Below are positions 33,940-42,853 of a DNA stretch of 64,000 nt, piece after piece (position 1 is the stretch's first letter; every line of letters starts with the position of its first letter). The position numbers were made by a program, and so were the translations under genes. The stretch is from Erwinia aphidicola (lineage in GTDB: Bacteria; Pseudomonadota; Gammaproteobacteria; Enterobacterales; Enterobacteriaceae): NCBI RefSeq assembly GCF_014773485.1, contig NZ_JACXBP010000006.1, positions 248,001 to 312,000 of the forward strand, written 5' to 3'. The notes under the pieces were generated by a model. The model made no database searches and was not told the origin of the DNA. It was given only the letters and a program-made list of their open reading frames with translations.

Positions 33940-34851
33940 TTAGCCTGCAAAATTCTTCAGCGCATCAACGGTGGTTGTGGAGCCGCCGCAGACAATCACC
34001 AGCACATTTCTCAGCCCGGCCGCGGGGATTTTTTTGCCGTACAGCAGGGCCAGCGCCGCGCCGCAGGCCGGCTCCACCAGCGTGCGGTGATCGTCAAGAA
34101 ATGCCAGGCAGGCATCAACGGCTTCACGATCGCTAACGCGCAGCGGGATGACCGGCCTCTCTGCCGCCACGTCAAAAGCACGCTGGCACACCTGACGCGC
34201 CCCGAGCGAGGTCGCTATTCCGGACAGTTGCGCAAGCTTGGTCAGGCATCCCGCCTGCAGGGATGCAAAATAAGAAGCCATGCCCTCGGTTTCGGCGGCA
34301 TATATCGGCACATCGTGCAGCCCGTTACGCCGCAGCCCTTCATCCACCCCGGCGAGCAGCCCGCCGCCACCTACCGCGACGACAACCGCATCCGGGCGCA
34401 CACCTTCGGCCAGCACCTCATCGATCATCGAGGCATGGCCCTGCCACAGTAGCGGGTCATCAAACGGATGGATAAACACATCATCATTCCCCCGCAGCGA
34501 TTGCGCCCGTTCGTTGGCTTCTGACCACATGCTGCCATGCACTATGACCTCGGCACCCTCTATGGAGAGCAGATGTTTAGCGCGCGCGGTGGTGGTTTCC
34601 GGTACCACCACCACCGTCGGCACGCCAAGCCTGCGCCCGGCATAAGCCACAGCCAGGCCGGCATTACCGCCGGATGAGGTGATGAAACGCTTTGCACCAT
34701 TGGCATAGTGCTGCTCACAAACATAGCCAATACCGCGCATCTTGAACGATCCGCTGGGCTGTGAGGCTTCCATCTTCAGCCATATGCGCGTGTTTACCAG
34801 CTGGCTGAGGGGCAGGGATTCAATCAGCGGGGTAACGATATTCAGGGGCAT
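33940..34851 (-). CDS. PLP-dependent threonine/serine dehydratase-family enzyme
   Basis: The start is ATG 34851, with GGAG 8 nt upstream (a GTG at 34857 is too close to it); 303 aa. The fold type II PLP motif is QPSGSFKMRGIGY with the Schiff-base Lys, then SSGGNAGLAVAYAGR, the phosphate loop VAVGGGGLLAGV and a late VCGGSTTTVDALK. It should deaminate serine or threonine to the keto acid. With an AlaX editing protein and a YheO/DauR-type regulator, a role in D- or L-serine removal is possible. Confidence 0.85.
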   Translation of the reverse strand: MPLNIVTPLIESLPLSQLVNTRIWLKMEASQPSGSFKMRGIGYVCEQHYANGAKRFITSSGGNAGLAVAYAGRRLGVPTVVVVPETTTARAKHLLSIEGAEVIVHGSMWSEANERAQSLRGNDDVFIHPFDDPLLWQGHASMIDEVLAEGVRPDAVVVAVGGGGLLAGVDEGLRRNGLHDVPIYAAETEGMASYFASLQAGCLTKLAQLSGIATSLGARQVCQRAFDVAAERPVIPLRVSDREAVDACLAFLDDHRTLVEPACGAALALLYGKKIPAAGLRNVLVIVCGGSTTTVDALKNFAG

Positions 34852-34883
34852 AACCACGACTCCAGAAAGGAATAACCGGACGA

Positions 34884-35582
34884 TCAGCTGCCCGATTTTT
34901 TAAGTTCATCCAAATAGTTATAGATGGTGTAACGCGTAATACCGAGCGCTGCGGCGGCTTTCTCGACGCCGCCTTTCATCAGGAAGATCCCCTTCTCCTG
35001 CATCTGCCTGACCGCCAGCAGTCGGGCCTTTTTGCTGTCGGCCCTGCTGCTGCCCGGGCTGAGTTCCGTGGCGCTGGTGATGATGTCGCGCATCAGATCT
35101 TCGATATTTTCATGCGCGGCCTCAATGGTATTTTGTCGCGGCGCCGCATCATCCTGCGGGGGAATGGTACGGGTAAGGCTTTGCAAAATATTCAGCGCAT
35201 CGCTAATGCTCTGGTTATCGACGTTAATGCAGAGTGCGGCAAAAGGCGCTTTCCCCGGGGTGCGATAAAAGGCGGTGCTGCTGCGCAGTGGCGCACCGCT
35301 ACTGCTGTAGGTGGGGTAATCCAGCATCAGGGTGACCGGCTCAGCGCTCGCATCCATCGCGCTAATAAAGGCTTTGTCACTGCGCAACCCCGCCAGCACC
35401 GAGTCCCCTCTGCGCCGCCCGGTCACGTGCGGATTGGCGATTTCGGCAATGGAGAACTCCGGCGAGCGCAGATCGTGCAGCACCACTTCGGTATTGGCAG
35501 CAATCACGCTGCCGATAACGCGCACCGCCGCGGCCAGCATCAGCAGGAGATCGTCCTGGTAGCGAGAGTCAGCGAGGTTCAT
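34884..35582 (-). CDS. YheO/DauR-type PAS-HTH transcriptional regulator
   Basis: The protein is 232 aa. The N-terminal YheO-like PAS domain (VIGSVIAANTEVVLHDLRSPEFSIAEIANPHVTGR, PTYSSSGAPLRSSTAFY) senses a ligand. The C-terminal helix-turn-helix (VEKAAAALGITRYTIYNYLDEL) binds DNA. Relatives include YheO of E. coli and DauR, which controls D-arginine use in Pseudomonas. It heads the leftward operon regulator-dehydratase-AlaX, and two palindromic sites lie in its promoter, suggesting autoregulation. Confidence 0.85.
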   Translation of the reverse strand: MNLADSRYQDDLLLMLAAAVRVIGSVIAANTEVVLHDLRSPEFSIAEIANPHVTGRRRGDSVLAGLRSDKAFISAMDASAEPVTLMLDYPTYSSSGAPLRSSTAFYRTPGKAPFAALCINVDNQSISDALNILQSLTRTIPPQDDAAPRQNTIEAAHENIEDLMRDIITSATELSPGSSRADSKKARLLAVRQMQEKGIFLMKGGVEKAAAALGITRYTIYNYLDELKKSGS

Positions 35583-35596
35583 AGCAGATCTCTATT

Positions 35597-35661
35597 AAAC
35601 ATTATGTTGACGATAATAGCGATAAACGCGTTTAGATCAACATAATGTTGATCTAAACGCG
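35597..35661. promoter_or_regulatory. Operator region with a 35-bp palindrome
   Basis: At 35627-35661 a perfect inverted repeat has 17-bp arms (CGCGTTTAGATCAACAT) around a single A. A second related site, AACATTATGTTGA, lies at 35598-35610. Both share an AACATNATGTT core. Their place directly before the regulator start suggests it binds here. Confidence 0.65.
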
Positions 35662-35703
35662 GATCTCTCTGCTTCCGGCCAGGCCGCTGGGAGAATTTGA
35701 TGA

Positions 35704-36789
35704 TTAACTGGCGGAGCGCGTGTCCCCTGATACAGAGTCGGTGAGTGTCGCCCTCACATGAGGCAGACTCTGAGGATAGTTTTGCTGAACGAACTCAATC
35801 ATTCTTTCGCGCACGTAGCAGCGCAAATCAAAGGCCGTTGGCGAGTTCTGCGCCGTCATCAATAACCTGATGGTCATGGTTTTTTCATTCGTATCGGTCA
35901 CCTGCAGTACCTGAGTCTGCTTATCCCACAATTTGGTTTCGCTGAGGATCTGTTCAAAATGCTTACGCAGAGGCTCCAGCGGCATGGAATAATCGAGGTA
36001 GAGAAAAACAGAACCTAAAATTTGCGCGTTATTACGCGTCCAGTTCTGGAAGGGATTTTCAGTAAAGTAGGTAATGGGAAGTACCAGCCGACGCAGGTCC
36101 CAGATACGCACCACCACATAGGTCAGGTTTATCTCTTCAATCCAGCCCCACTCATTTTCGACCACCACCGCATCATCAATTTTTATCGGCTGCGTAAACG
36201 CTATCTGAATGCCGGCAAACAGGTTAACAAGCGACTTCTGCAGGGCAAAACCGATGATGATCCCAGCCACTCCAGCACCGGCCAGAATCGTCGTACCGAA
36301 TTTGCGCACACTAGGAAAGCTGAGGAGGATCAGCGTCAGGCAGAATGACACCAGCAGCACGATAGCCACTTTCTTAACATACATTATTTGGGTACGAATT
36401 TTACGCGCGCGGAGATTATTCGACAGATTAATGTCATAGCGTATAAAAAGCATATCCTGCGCAACGTTGGTCAGGCGAATTAAAATAGAGCAGAATGATA
36501 AAATAATAAATATATTAAGCGTGGTGGTAATAAAGCCCAGAGAGCCCGGCTGAATATCAATATAATGGATCCCGACATTGATCAACATCAGGGGAATGAA
36601 AAGAAACAGTGAACCACGAAGATGCTTTTCCAGTGATTTAAACAGCTTACGGTCACGGCTCTGCCAGTAGCGGATGAACCTGAGCAGGATAAACCGGGCG
36701 AGGAATCCCAGGACGAGTGAGAGCGTGACGAGTAATACGGCAGGCACCCAGGTTGGCGCACCAGATAACTCACCAAATATCATTTGCAT
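35704..36789 (-). CDS. MscS-family mechanosensitive ion channel
   Basis: The protein is 361 aa from ATG 36789 (AAGG site). Four hydrophobic segments precede the pore helix GTTILAGAGVAGIIIGFALQKSLVNLFAGIQIAFTQPIKIDD, the glycine/alanine-packed TM3 signature of MscS. A beta domain follows (VVVENEWGWIEEINLTYVVVRIWDLRRLVLPITYF) and then a C-terminal mixed domain. It should open under membrane tension during osmotic downshock, in the inner membrane. It is longer than E. coli MscS (286 aa) and near YnaI/YbdG in length. Confidence 0.88.
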   Translation of the reverse strand: MQMIFGELSGAPTWVPAVLLVTLSLVLGFLARFILLRFIRYWQSRDRKLFKSLEKHLRGSLFLFIPLMLINVGIHYIDIQPGSLGFITTTLNIFIILSFCSILIRLTNVAQDMLFIRYDINLSNNLRARKIRTQIMYVKKVAIVLLVSFCLTLILLSFPSVRKFGTTILAGAGVAGIIIGFALQKSLVNLFAGIQIAFTQPIKIDDAVVVENEWGWIEEINLTYVVVRIWDLRRLVLPITYFTENPFQNWTRNNAQILGSVFLYLDYSMPLEPLRKHFEQILSETKLWDKQTQVLQVTDTNEKTMTIRLLMTAQNSPTAFDLRCYVRERMIEFVQQNYPQSLPHVRATLTDSVSGDTRSAS

Positions 36790-37172
36790 CCTTTACCCTT
36801 ATAGCCAACTAACAACCTCAGGCTGTCAGATAAGTAACAAAATAAGTAACCGTTGTCTTGCCGGTTATCTGCGAAGTGATGATTGGTACAGATGAAACCT
36901 TCAAATCCGCTTCGCGACTGTTTGAAAATCTCGAAATGCGCCAACAGCTTAAGGTTAGCACAGATGCACCCCCCTGAAATTCTGGGGGCGACGACCGACT
37001 CAGCGTCAGTGAGCAGGCGCGGTTGCCAGCTGGCCGGATGCTTCGTAAGCAACTTTCTTATCCTGACCAGAGGCCTGCGGCTCAAGTACGTATATGGCCT
37101 GAACGCTGTTTTCGACCAGCGACAATTCAGGCAGTATGGACACCCGGTAAAACATCAATGAAAAGGGATTTT
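36790..37172. other. Intergenic region between the MscS-type and lipoprotein genes
   Basis: This divergent interval should hold both promoters. A short hairpin CCCCCTGAAATTCTGGGGG lies at about 36970-36988. The frame of the lipoprotein gene stays open to 37023 but has no ribosome site or signal-like start there. Confidence 0.35.
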
Positions 37173-37838
37173 ATGTCGCCAAGATCGCCACTGCTAACGT
37201 TACCTCTGCTGACAACCTCGCTATTGCTGCTAACGGGCTGCCCGCCTGCACCAGACCTCACTCAGTGGCAGCGCCCCGATACCGATATCGACGGCGTGCG
37301 CGTTGCGATGGGTCAATGCGGCGTGCCCCTCCCCGGCCCCGATATCCCGAAAACCGACAATGAGTCAGTTCTCTATTATCAGTGCATGGAGAAAATGGGT
37401 TTTACCCGCAAGGACGGTTTCAAAATTTGCAGCGTTCGCGTCTATCATGATACGCCTGCCTGCCGCAGTCAGGAGCAGGGGCGCCCGTTGAATCAAAGCC
37501 AGCTCGAGGCGCTGCCTTTTGTCGCAGACAGAGGGTTCCATCCTATTAAGCCGGATTCCGGCGTGAGCGCGTTCTCCCTGATTAGCTGGCGTCAGGCGGG
37601 GGCCTCGCTGCATTTTTCTCATGAAAGTGAAAATGACCGGCAGGCGCTGGTGGTGATGTATCAGTGCGGCTATCCGCAGCCTTTAGGCTCGGTGCCTTAC
37701 GTGCCGACGCTACGCAAAGCCGCTGAAGTTCAGCGTTGCATGCTGGATAAAGGCTTCGAGCCAAAAAACACGCTCAGTTTGGTCTGCCGCAATTATCCGC
37801 AGGTCACCGGCTGCCCTGAGTCGCTTGCCAGGGATTAG
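37173..37838 (+). CDS. Putative lipoprotein with two similar Cys-rich halves
   Basis: The start is ATG 37173 (AAGGG site); 221 aa. A signal peptide ends in the lipobox LLTGC (Cys23). The remainder shows two related blocks: VRVAMGQCGVPLPGPDIP..YYQCMEKMGFTRKDGFKIC and LVVMYQCGYPQPLGSVPY..VQRCMLDKGFEPKNTLSLVC. Each has MxQCGxPxP followed by CMxxxGF and a final Cys, so it is an internal duplication of a small Cys-containing domain. It should be periplasmic and membrane-anchored. The family is unnamed to me. Confidence 0.7.
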   Translation: MSPRSPLLTLPLLTTSLLLLTGCPPAPDLTQWQRPDTDIDGVRVAMGQCGVPLPGPDIPKTDNESVLYYQCMEKMGFTRKDGFKICSVRVYHDTPACRSQEQGRPLNQSQLEALPFVADRGFHPIKPDSGVSAFSLISWRQAGASLHFSHESENDRQALVVMYQCGYPQPLGSVPYVPTLRKAAEVQRCMLDKGFEPKNTLSLVCRNYPQVTGCPESLARD

Positions 37839-38304
37839 CCACTGCAATGGCGGTAATATCACTTTCTGGTACCTTGCAGGGGGACAGCTTACCAATAGTT
37901 GTGGTTAAGAGCGGGTTCAGATACCCCTTCAATAGCAACGCCGTTGACGCGTTTAAAAGCGTCGATTCGCCGTTAACCATTACTGAACTTTCAATATCTC
38001 CTGCGCGCACCGCAGCCGTCACCTATTCCGTGACTGGCGCGCTGCGCAGTAAGAACAATAGTGGAATGCTAAATAATCAGCACCGAAATGAACAATCCGT
38101 CTCTTTGGCCAATTAATCAAGCTGTCGACATATAAACCCCCTACCCAGACTGGTCGAATATAGTTAATGAACATTTTCTGAGTAAGTTTTACCGTATACT
38201 CAAAGATTACTCGTCAAAAACGGTGATGCGCGACCGCTATGAAATCGGGTATGATAGTTAAAACGCATTTGCGTCACATAACAGGTAATAGCATTCAGGA
38301 AGAG
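37839..38304. other. Gene-free interval
   Basis: About 465 bp. An 89-codon frame (37847-38116) and an opposite frame are open, but neither has a ribosome site or recognisable protein pattern, so I do not call a gene. The last 150 bp are AT-rich and probably hold the promoter of the acetyltransferase. Confidence 0.35.
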
Positions 38305-38775
38305 ATGAATATGACTACAGGATATTTGCGCCCTATCAATGAAAGAGAGCTTCAGCAATGGCAGGCTTTGTCTCATGACGATTATGTTATCGATTTAATG
38401 AAAAGTTTCGACTACCCAAGGAATAAAGCAGAGCAAGAAGCTGCTGAGGCAATTCAGAAAGCATTGCCTCTAGGGCTCAATACGCCACTGCAGTATATTC
38501 GCATTTATGAGCACGAACATCATGCTGTAGGCTACCTTTGGTACAGCCTTGAGGAGCGCTCAGCGTTTTTACTGGATGTGATGCTCCTGCCGTCTCACCA
38601 GGGAAAGGGGCTTGGAAAGGCCATGATGCAGGCGTTGATTAATGAACTGCGGGATGCAGGCGCCAATGAACTTGAACTTCGCGTCGCGCCGCATAATCAG
38701 CGGGCTATATCCCTGTATGAACAAGCTGGTTTTCGTCTGACGGGGCTGGATATGCACCTAACCCTTACTCGATAA
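38305..38775 (+). CDS. GNAT-family N-acetyltransferase
   Basis: The start is ATG 38305 (AGGA upstream; ATG 38311 is close behind); 156 aa. The GNAT core is clear: AVGYLWYSLEERSAFLLDVMLLPSHQGKGLGKAMMQAL (beta4 and the acetyl-CoA loop R/QxxGxG), then LELRVAPHNQRAISLYEQAGFRLTG. It moves an acetyl group from acetyl-CoA to an amine. The substrate is unknown. It stands alone at the left edge of the AT-richer region. Confidence 0.85.
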   Translation: MNMTTGYLRPINERELQQWQALSHDDYVIDLMKSFDYPRNKAEQEAAEAIQKALPLGLNTPLQYIRIYEHEHHAVGYLWYSLEERSAFLLDVMLLPSHQGKGLGKAMMQALINELRDAGANELELRVAPHNQRAISLYEQAGFRLTGLDMHLTLTR

Positions 38776-39381
38776 ATAATAAACCCGGTATATTCTCAGC
38801 CCCGATCCTGATCGTTTACCCCGGACAACCTTATACTGGGGTGGCCTGGAAACCGTCATAAAGCCGGAGCAAAGCTTAAGGAGAAGCTTCTCGAAATTAA
38901 GAGGTAAGCCTCTCATTTAAACCATTTATCTGATTGTCTCCTGTGGCGGGTTAATAACCGTTGCGCATGGTCGCAACGACCGCCGGCTGTGTAGTTCGCT
39001 TACTTGCAGGACCGTAAGGTCGTGCGTACTCAACAACACTTCACCCGGTAGCGCAGTATTTTGCAGGTGAATGCCTGGAGTGAACGCGCTAGTTGAAGCT
39101 CAACCGGCTCATCGAGGTAACAACCATTGCGTTTAATTTTGTTCAGCGATCTGACCAACCAATGGGTAATGGAATGCTTCTTACGCAGCCAGAAGACAAA
39201 TAGATACCGGCGAAGGGCCAGGACATACAGGAAAGCTGGCATTTTATAATTTCATTTACTTTTCATTTACTTCTCATTTAGATAAGCAGAGTATTATGTA
39301 ACTCGCATGATACCCTCCTCTCTTTAGCTGGAAAGAATTTGAAAATTTTCCCTTCGATAGATATTAATATTTTATAGAAGT
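38776..39381. other. Gene-free interval of uncertain origin
   Basis: About 600 bp without a credible gene. It contains short dyads (AGAAGCTTCT near 38882, AGAGGTAAGCCTCT near 38900). A 70-codon leftward frame (39030-39242) is open but lacks a ribosome site and any recognisable domain. It may be debris of a former mobile element. Confidence 0.3.
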
Positions 39382-39831
39382 ATGTTAATGATATTCTGGT
39401 TTCGCATTTCACTTGCCACTTTATTGTCAGCAGCATTTGGATTTACATTTCATGTATTATATGGAAGAGGAGTAGCTGCTGAATACATGGATAATGCCAT
39501 AAAAACGGGCAAGATGGACAGCGTATTACAAGAGCCTTACCCCTCATATATTATAGTTATCGCTGCGTTGACTTCTTTGATACCTACTATAGGAAAGGTT
39601 TTTATCTGGTTGTTTGTTCGAGATAAACTCCCTGGAAATAGACTCTTAACTAAAGGATTTGTTTTCACCTGCCTAATGATTATTGCTGACGGAGGATTAT
39701 TACGCCAGGACTTCATGAATCTCCTTGTAGGAATGCCGATGGATGTTTGGTTTGTACATGGTGCGGAACAATGGATTATTGTTCCAGTTATGTGCTTTCT
39801 TATTGTATTTTTATCCCCTAAAAAGATATAA
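39382..39831 (+). CDS. Hypothetical membrane protein, 4 TM
   Basis: About 149 aa from ATG 39382 (ATG 39388 also possible). Four hydrophobic segments are visible: FRISLATLLSAAFGFTFHVLY, SYIIVIAALTSLIPTIGKVFIWLFV, LLTKGFVFTCLMIIADGGLL, and WIIVPVMCFLIVFL. The gene is AT-rich compared with the flanking core genes, which suggests transfer. I do not recognise the family and neighbours give no clue. Confidence 0.5.
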   Translation: MLMIFWFRISLATLLSAAFGFTFHVLYGRGVAAEYMDNAIKTGKMDSVLQEPYPSYIIVIAALTSLIPTIGKVFIWLFVRDKLPGNRLLTKGFVFTCLMIIADGGLLRQDFMNLLVGMPMDVWFVHGAEQWIIVPVMCFLIVFLSPKKI

Positions 39832-40019
39832 ATAAATAATATTGCCAGCATACTTTCTGTAAGCATCCTGATTGATGATTTCAAGTGACCAGCTAAGATC
39901 AACCAGACCTTTATCGTTTTCCAGTACTGGTTTTCTGGTTGATTTAGTGATTATCAACCGTGATTGTCATGCGTCTGGAGGCCAGTCATGCACTGAGCAG
40001 TACGCCACTGCCATTTCCT

Positions 40020-40433
40020 GGCACTGTTGCAAAGTTCGCGATGAGGTAGCCTTTTGTCTTATTAATAGGCCTCACATTTCAAAAATTCTGCTTATCAGAC
40101 GCATTTCGCCCAGGCGGGCATCGACCTTCGCGTTTGAGTAACGCAGCGCACGTCCATAGGTGGGCGCTTTATCCGTGTTGATGGAGCGTGGGATCTGCCA
40201 CTTCTTCATGTTGTTGAAGATTTTACCCAAGAACCGATATGCCGCCTTGCTGTTACGACGCTGGGAGAGGTAAAAATCGACAGCGCGGCCCATGCTGTCA
40301 ACTTTGCAGTACCAGCGAACCGCCCATAGGATGTTGTCTCTCTGAAAATGCCGGCCTTTGAATAGGTTCATGTGCTACTCCATCAGCAAATGGAGCGATC
40401 ACTCTACCACCTACAGATTTTTGCAACAGAGCC
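40020..40433 (-). mobile_element. IS6/IS26-like insertion sequence remnant
   Basis: The left end GGCACTGTTGCAAA (40020-40033) and right end TTTGCAACAGAGCC (40420-40433) match IS26-type terminal repeats. At about 414 bp it is half the size of IS26 (820 bp). The internal deletion removed most of the DDE domain. No clear 8-bp target duplication is visible. Confidence 0.88.
40072..40371 (-). pseudogene. Internally deleted IS6-family transposase
   Basis: The 99-codon frame joins the true N-terminus (MNLFKGRHFQRDNILWAVRWYC) directly to a later part (VDFYLSQRRNSKAAYRFLGKIFNN, PRSINTDKAPTYGRALRY) and the true C-terminus (GEMRLISRIFEM). The first Asp and the last Glu region of the DDE triad are gone; only the NTDKA Asp remains. 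It cannot be an active transposase. Confidence 0.88.
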
Positions 40434-40642
40434 CCACAGGTCGGTTTCGGACGTTGAAGCGCAGTCGTCACGCCATTCGGTTATAACAAAAAGCATTATG
40501 GCTGGAAGCAACAGGGAGGATCTGTACGAGTGAGTGCCAGGAGCGGACATTGTGGAATGTGTACGAGGCTGGCCGCTATTCCCGATAGTTCACCTCTGAT
40601 GCTACACTCTTCTCAATTATCATTACCCCAACGAATAAATTA

Positions 40643-41311
40643 ATGACCAGCGCTGATTTCAAACGCCCTAAATTGGAACTCCCAAATGGGGCAGATAAAC
40701 TGCTTCTACACTCGTGCTGCGCTCCCTGCTCCGGTGAGGTTATGGAGGCGATCCAGGCCTCGGGAATCGACTACACCATTTTCTTCTATAACCCGAACAT
40801 TCACCCGAAGAAAGAATATCTGCTTCGTAAAGATGAGAATATTCGCTTTGCAGAACAGCATGGTGTTCCGTTTATCGATGCAGATTACGACACGGATAAC
40901 TGGTTTGAGCGCGCCAAAGGCATGGAATGGGAGCCTGAGCGCGGCATCCGATGCACCATGTGTTTTGACATGCGCTTTGAACGGACGGCGCTATACGCCG
41001 CTGAAAATGGCTTCAGCGTGATCAGTAGCTCACTGGGCATTTCGCGCTGGAAAAATATTCAGCAAATCAATGACAGCGGACAGCGGGCCGCCGCGCACTA
41101 TCAGGGAATAGTGTACTGGGACTATAACTGGCGCAAGCAGGGCGGTTCGTCGCGCATGATTGAAATCAGCAAGCGCGAGCAGTTCTACCAACAGGAATAC
41201 TGTGGCTGCGTTTATTCGCTGCGTGACAGCAACCTGCACCGCAAATCCCAGGGCCGTCCTCTTATTCAGCTCGGTAAGCTTTACTACGGTAAAGAAGACG
41301 AGCAGGCATGA
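40643..41311 (+). CDS. queH: Epoxyqueuosine reductase QueH
   Basis: The protein is 222 aa. It is the DUF208 family now known as QueH: the N-terminal [10 protein letters not shown] (Cys25, Cys26), then [59 protein letters not shown]. It reduces epoxyqueuosine to queuosine in the tRNA anticodon loop and replaces QueG in many bacteria. It sits between the two IS6 remnants, so it may have come with them or be the original chromosomal gene. Confidence 0.92.
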   Translation: MTSADFKRPKLELPNGADKLLLHSCCAPCSGEVMEAIQASGIDYTIFFYNPNIHPKKEYLLRKDENIRFAEQHGVPFIDADYDTDNWFERAKGMEWEPERGIRCTMCFDMRFERTALYAAENGFSVISSSLGISRWKNIQQINDSGQRAAAHYQGIVYWDYNWRKQGGSSRMIEISKREQFYQQEYCGCVYSLRDSNLHRKSQGRPLIQLGKLYYGKEDEQA

Positions 41312-41918
41312 TTTTTATGTGACGCCCTCGATGGAGTGACAGTCTTCCTTCTGCTTTCCTTTAACAACTGAATGCGCCACACGGCATGGAACAGTAATTT
41401 TTCAGTCATGAGATGGCTGAATGCCGATCTTGGGGTTGTACGCCGCAACACCAGAAAAATTCCGTCACCAAAGCTAAAGACCATCTGAAGCTCAAAAAAT
41501 AAAAAAACTTTGTGCGCTGCAGGATGAGAGCTAGGTACCGGAACCGCATTTCGAGAAAGTACACTTTACTGCCCCTGACACCGTTCGAATACGCATGAAT
41601 GTCATCAGTCGTGGTGAAATATTTTTCACCACGACTGATCGCTCTCCTATATAAAGCAATTTCCGGTAGCAGTACCTGCATCACGCGGATTAAGAGTGTC
41701 GGGCGCCTCCACCCTCAAAGAGTTCGTCGATAAGTCATATTTACATTCAAATATTTTGATTAAAAAAATATTTAGTTACATTTTAGCTCTAAAAAAAGAC
41801 ACATACTCAAGATACATTACAAAAAGCAGCGTGCATGCCTTCTGCTGGTTTTGATACATGAAAAAGAACTACAAGCTGTGTTCTGATTTCCTTATCGGCA
41901 TAAAATGGAGTTCGTAGA
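41312..41918. other. Intergenic region with a perfect 16-bp hairpin
   Basis: About 600 bp, AT-rich, with no credible ORF. A perfect hairpin with 16-bp arms (ATCAGTCGTGGTGAAA) and a TATT loop lies at 41604-41639. The right end presumably has the promoter of the ClpP-like gene. Confidence 0.45.
41604..41639. repeat. Perfect inverted repeat, 16-bp arms, 4-nt loop
   Basis: The arms at 41604-41619 and 41624-41639 are exact complements. There is no T-run on either side, so it is not an ordinary terminator. It could be a mobile element end, a protein site or an RNA stem. Confidence 0.7.
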
Positions 41919-42668
41919 GTGAGAAAGGGAAAGCTTAATAATTTACTTAGTTGTAAGTATCTCGTAATGACTTCAGTGTTCATGCTTATCCTGATATTCA
42001 AATCCGGATCATGTGAAGCGTATGAAGAGATAGACATCCCTGATGTTAGGGCTCTTCTGAACCCGCCTGAAATTTACATTAAAGAAGATACGCTCTTCTA
42101 CAACGGACAAATCACGGACACATCATTTCTCGTTTTTCTTAAGCTTGTAAATAAACACCCTGCCAAAACTGTATCTATAAGCAGCACCGGTGGCGATGCT
42201 GAGAATGCATTGAAAATAGCCAGTTACATCTTCAGTCATGGGATGGATGTCGATGTTCGCAGCGTCTGTGCTTCAGCCTGTGCTAATTATATCTTCCCGG
42301 CAGGAAAAAATAAGCACCTGAGTAATGATTCGTACCTCCTGTGGCATGGCGGCCTCAACGGTCCCGACAGGGAGTTAACTGTCACGGGAAACATATCTAA
42401 AGAAGATTTTTTGAAACTTGATCAAATCAAGAGGCTGAGAAAAGAAGATGCTGAATTTTATAAAATGATAGATGTAGGTTTACAAGTATCCTTTTGCCCT
42501 CAACTGAACCCTGATTATAAAGACAAGTATCCGGAGAAATGGTTTTCATATTCCCCGGAAGACATTGAAAAGTTTGGCATAAAAAACATCCACTATGCCA
42601 CCTCAGCTTCTCAGTGGGTTGCATCCATGAGAAAAAAGCACGTTATATTCGGAAATTACTGTAATTAG
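41919..42668 (+). CDS. Periplasmic ClpP/crotonase-fold protease-like protein
   Basis: About 249 aa from GTG 41919 (GGAG 9-10 nt upstream). An N-terminal hydrophobic stretch (YLVMTSVFMLILIF) acts as a signal peptide or anchor. The rest has the ClpP-like layout: the oxyanion strand VSISSTGGDAENALKIASYI, the nucleophile elbow with Ser119 in SVCASACANYIFPAG, and His143 in YLLWHGG, spaced 24 residues as in ClpP (Ser97-His122). Cys117 and Cys121 flank the Ser and may form a disulfide. Its stop TAG is part of the ribosome site of the next gene, a double-glycine leader peptide. The pair looks like one operon. Processing or immunity for that peptide is a guess. Confidence 0.7.
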   Translation: MRKGKLNNLLSCKYLVMTSVFMLILIFKSGSCEAYEEIDIPDVRALLNPPEIYIKEDTLFYNGQITDTSFLVFLKLVNKHPAKTVSISSTGGDAENALKIASYIFSHGMDVDVRSVCASACANYIFPAGKNKHLSNDSYLLWHGGLNGPDRELTVTGNISKEDFLKLDQIKRLRKEDAEFYKMIDVGLQVSFCPQLNPDYKDKYPEKWFSYSPEDIEKFGIKNIHYATSASQWVASMRKKHVIFGNYCN

Positions 42669-42679
42669 GAGAAACAACA

Positions 42680-42853
42680 ATGCGTGAACTTTCTTTAAAT
42701 GAAATGAATGTAGTAGCAGGCGGTTTTTCAATTGGCAGCTGTTCCTTTGGCGGTTCTTATTCCTCATCTAAAAACGGGCATGGTGGCTCCTCCACCTCGG
42801 GCAGTTTTCACGTGGGATGTAACGTAAACGTACCTGATTCGGCACTGTTGTAA
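42680..42853 (+). CDS. Double-glycine leader peptide, microcin/bacteriocin-like, C-terminus lost to an IS end
   Basis: 57 codons from ATG 42680 with AGGAG at 42667-42671. The first 15 residues, M-R-E-L-S-L-N-E-M-N-V-V-A-G-G, match the leader of ColV/class II microcins (MR-L/I-x-NE-hydrophobic-x-x-hydrophobic-S/A-GG), cut after GG by a C39 peptidase-ABC exporter. The rest (F16 onward) is Gly/Ser-rich with Cys21 and Cys47 and 42 residues long. The last codons and stop come from the terminal repeat of an IS6 remnant starting at 42841, so the natural C-terminus is missing. No C39 exporter or immunity gene is recognised nearby. Function as a secreted peptide is inferred from the leader only. Confidence 0.7.
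   Translation: MRELSLNEMNVVAGGFSIGSCSFGGSYSSSKNGHGGSSTSGSFHVGCNVNVPDSALL

Noticed and set aside
37847..38116. 89-codon frame after the lipoprotein gene
   Set aside because: No ribosome site, no recognisable motif, and an equally long frame is open on the other strand.
39030..39242. 70-codon leftward frame
   Set aside because: No ribosome site or domain; may be debris of a mobile element but not callable.
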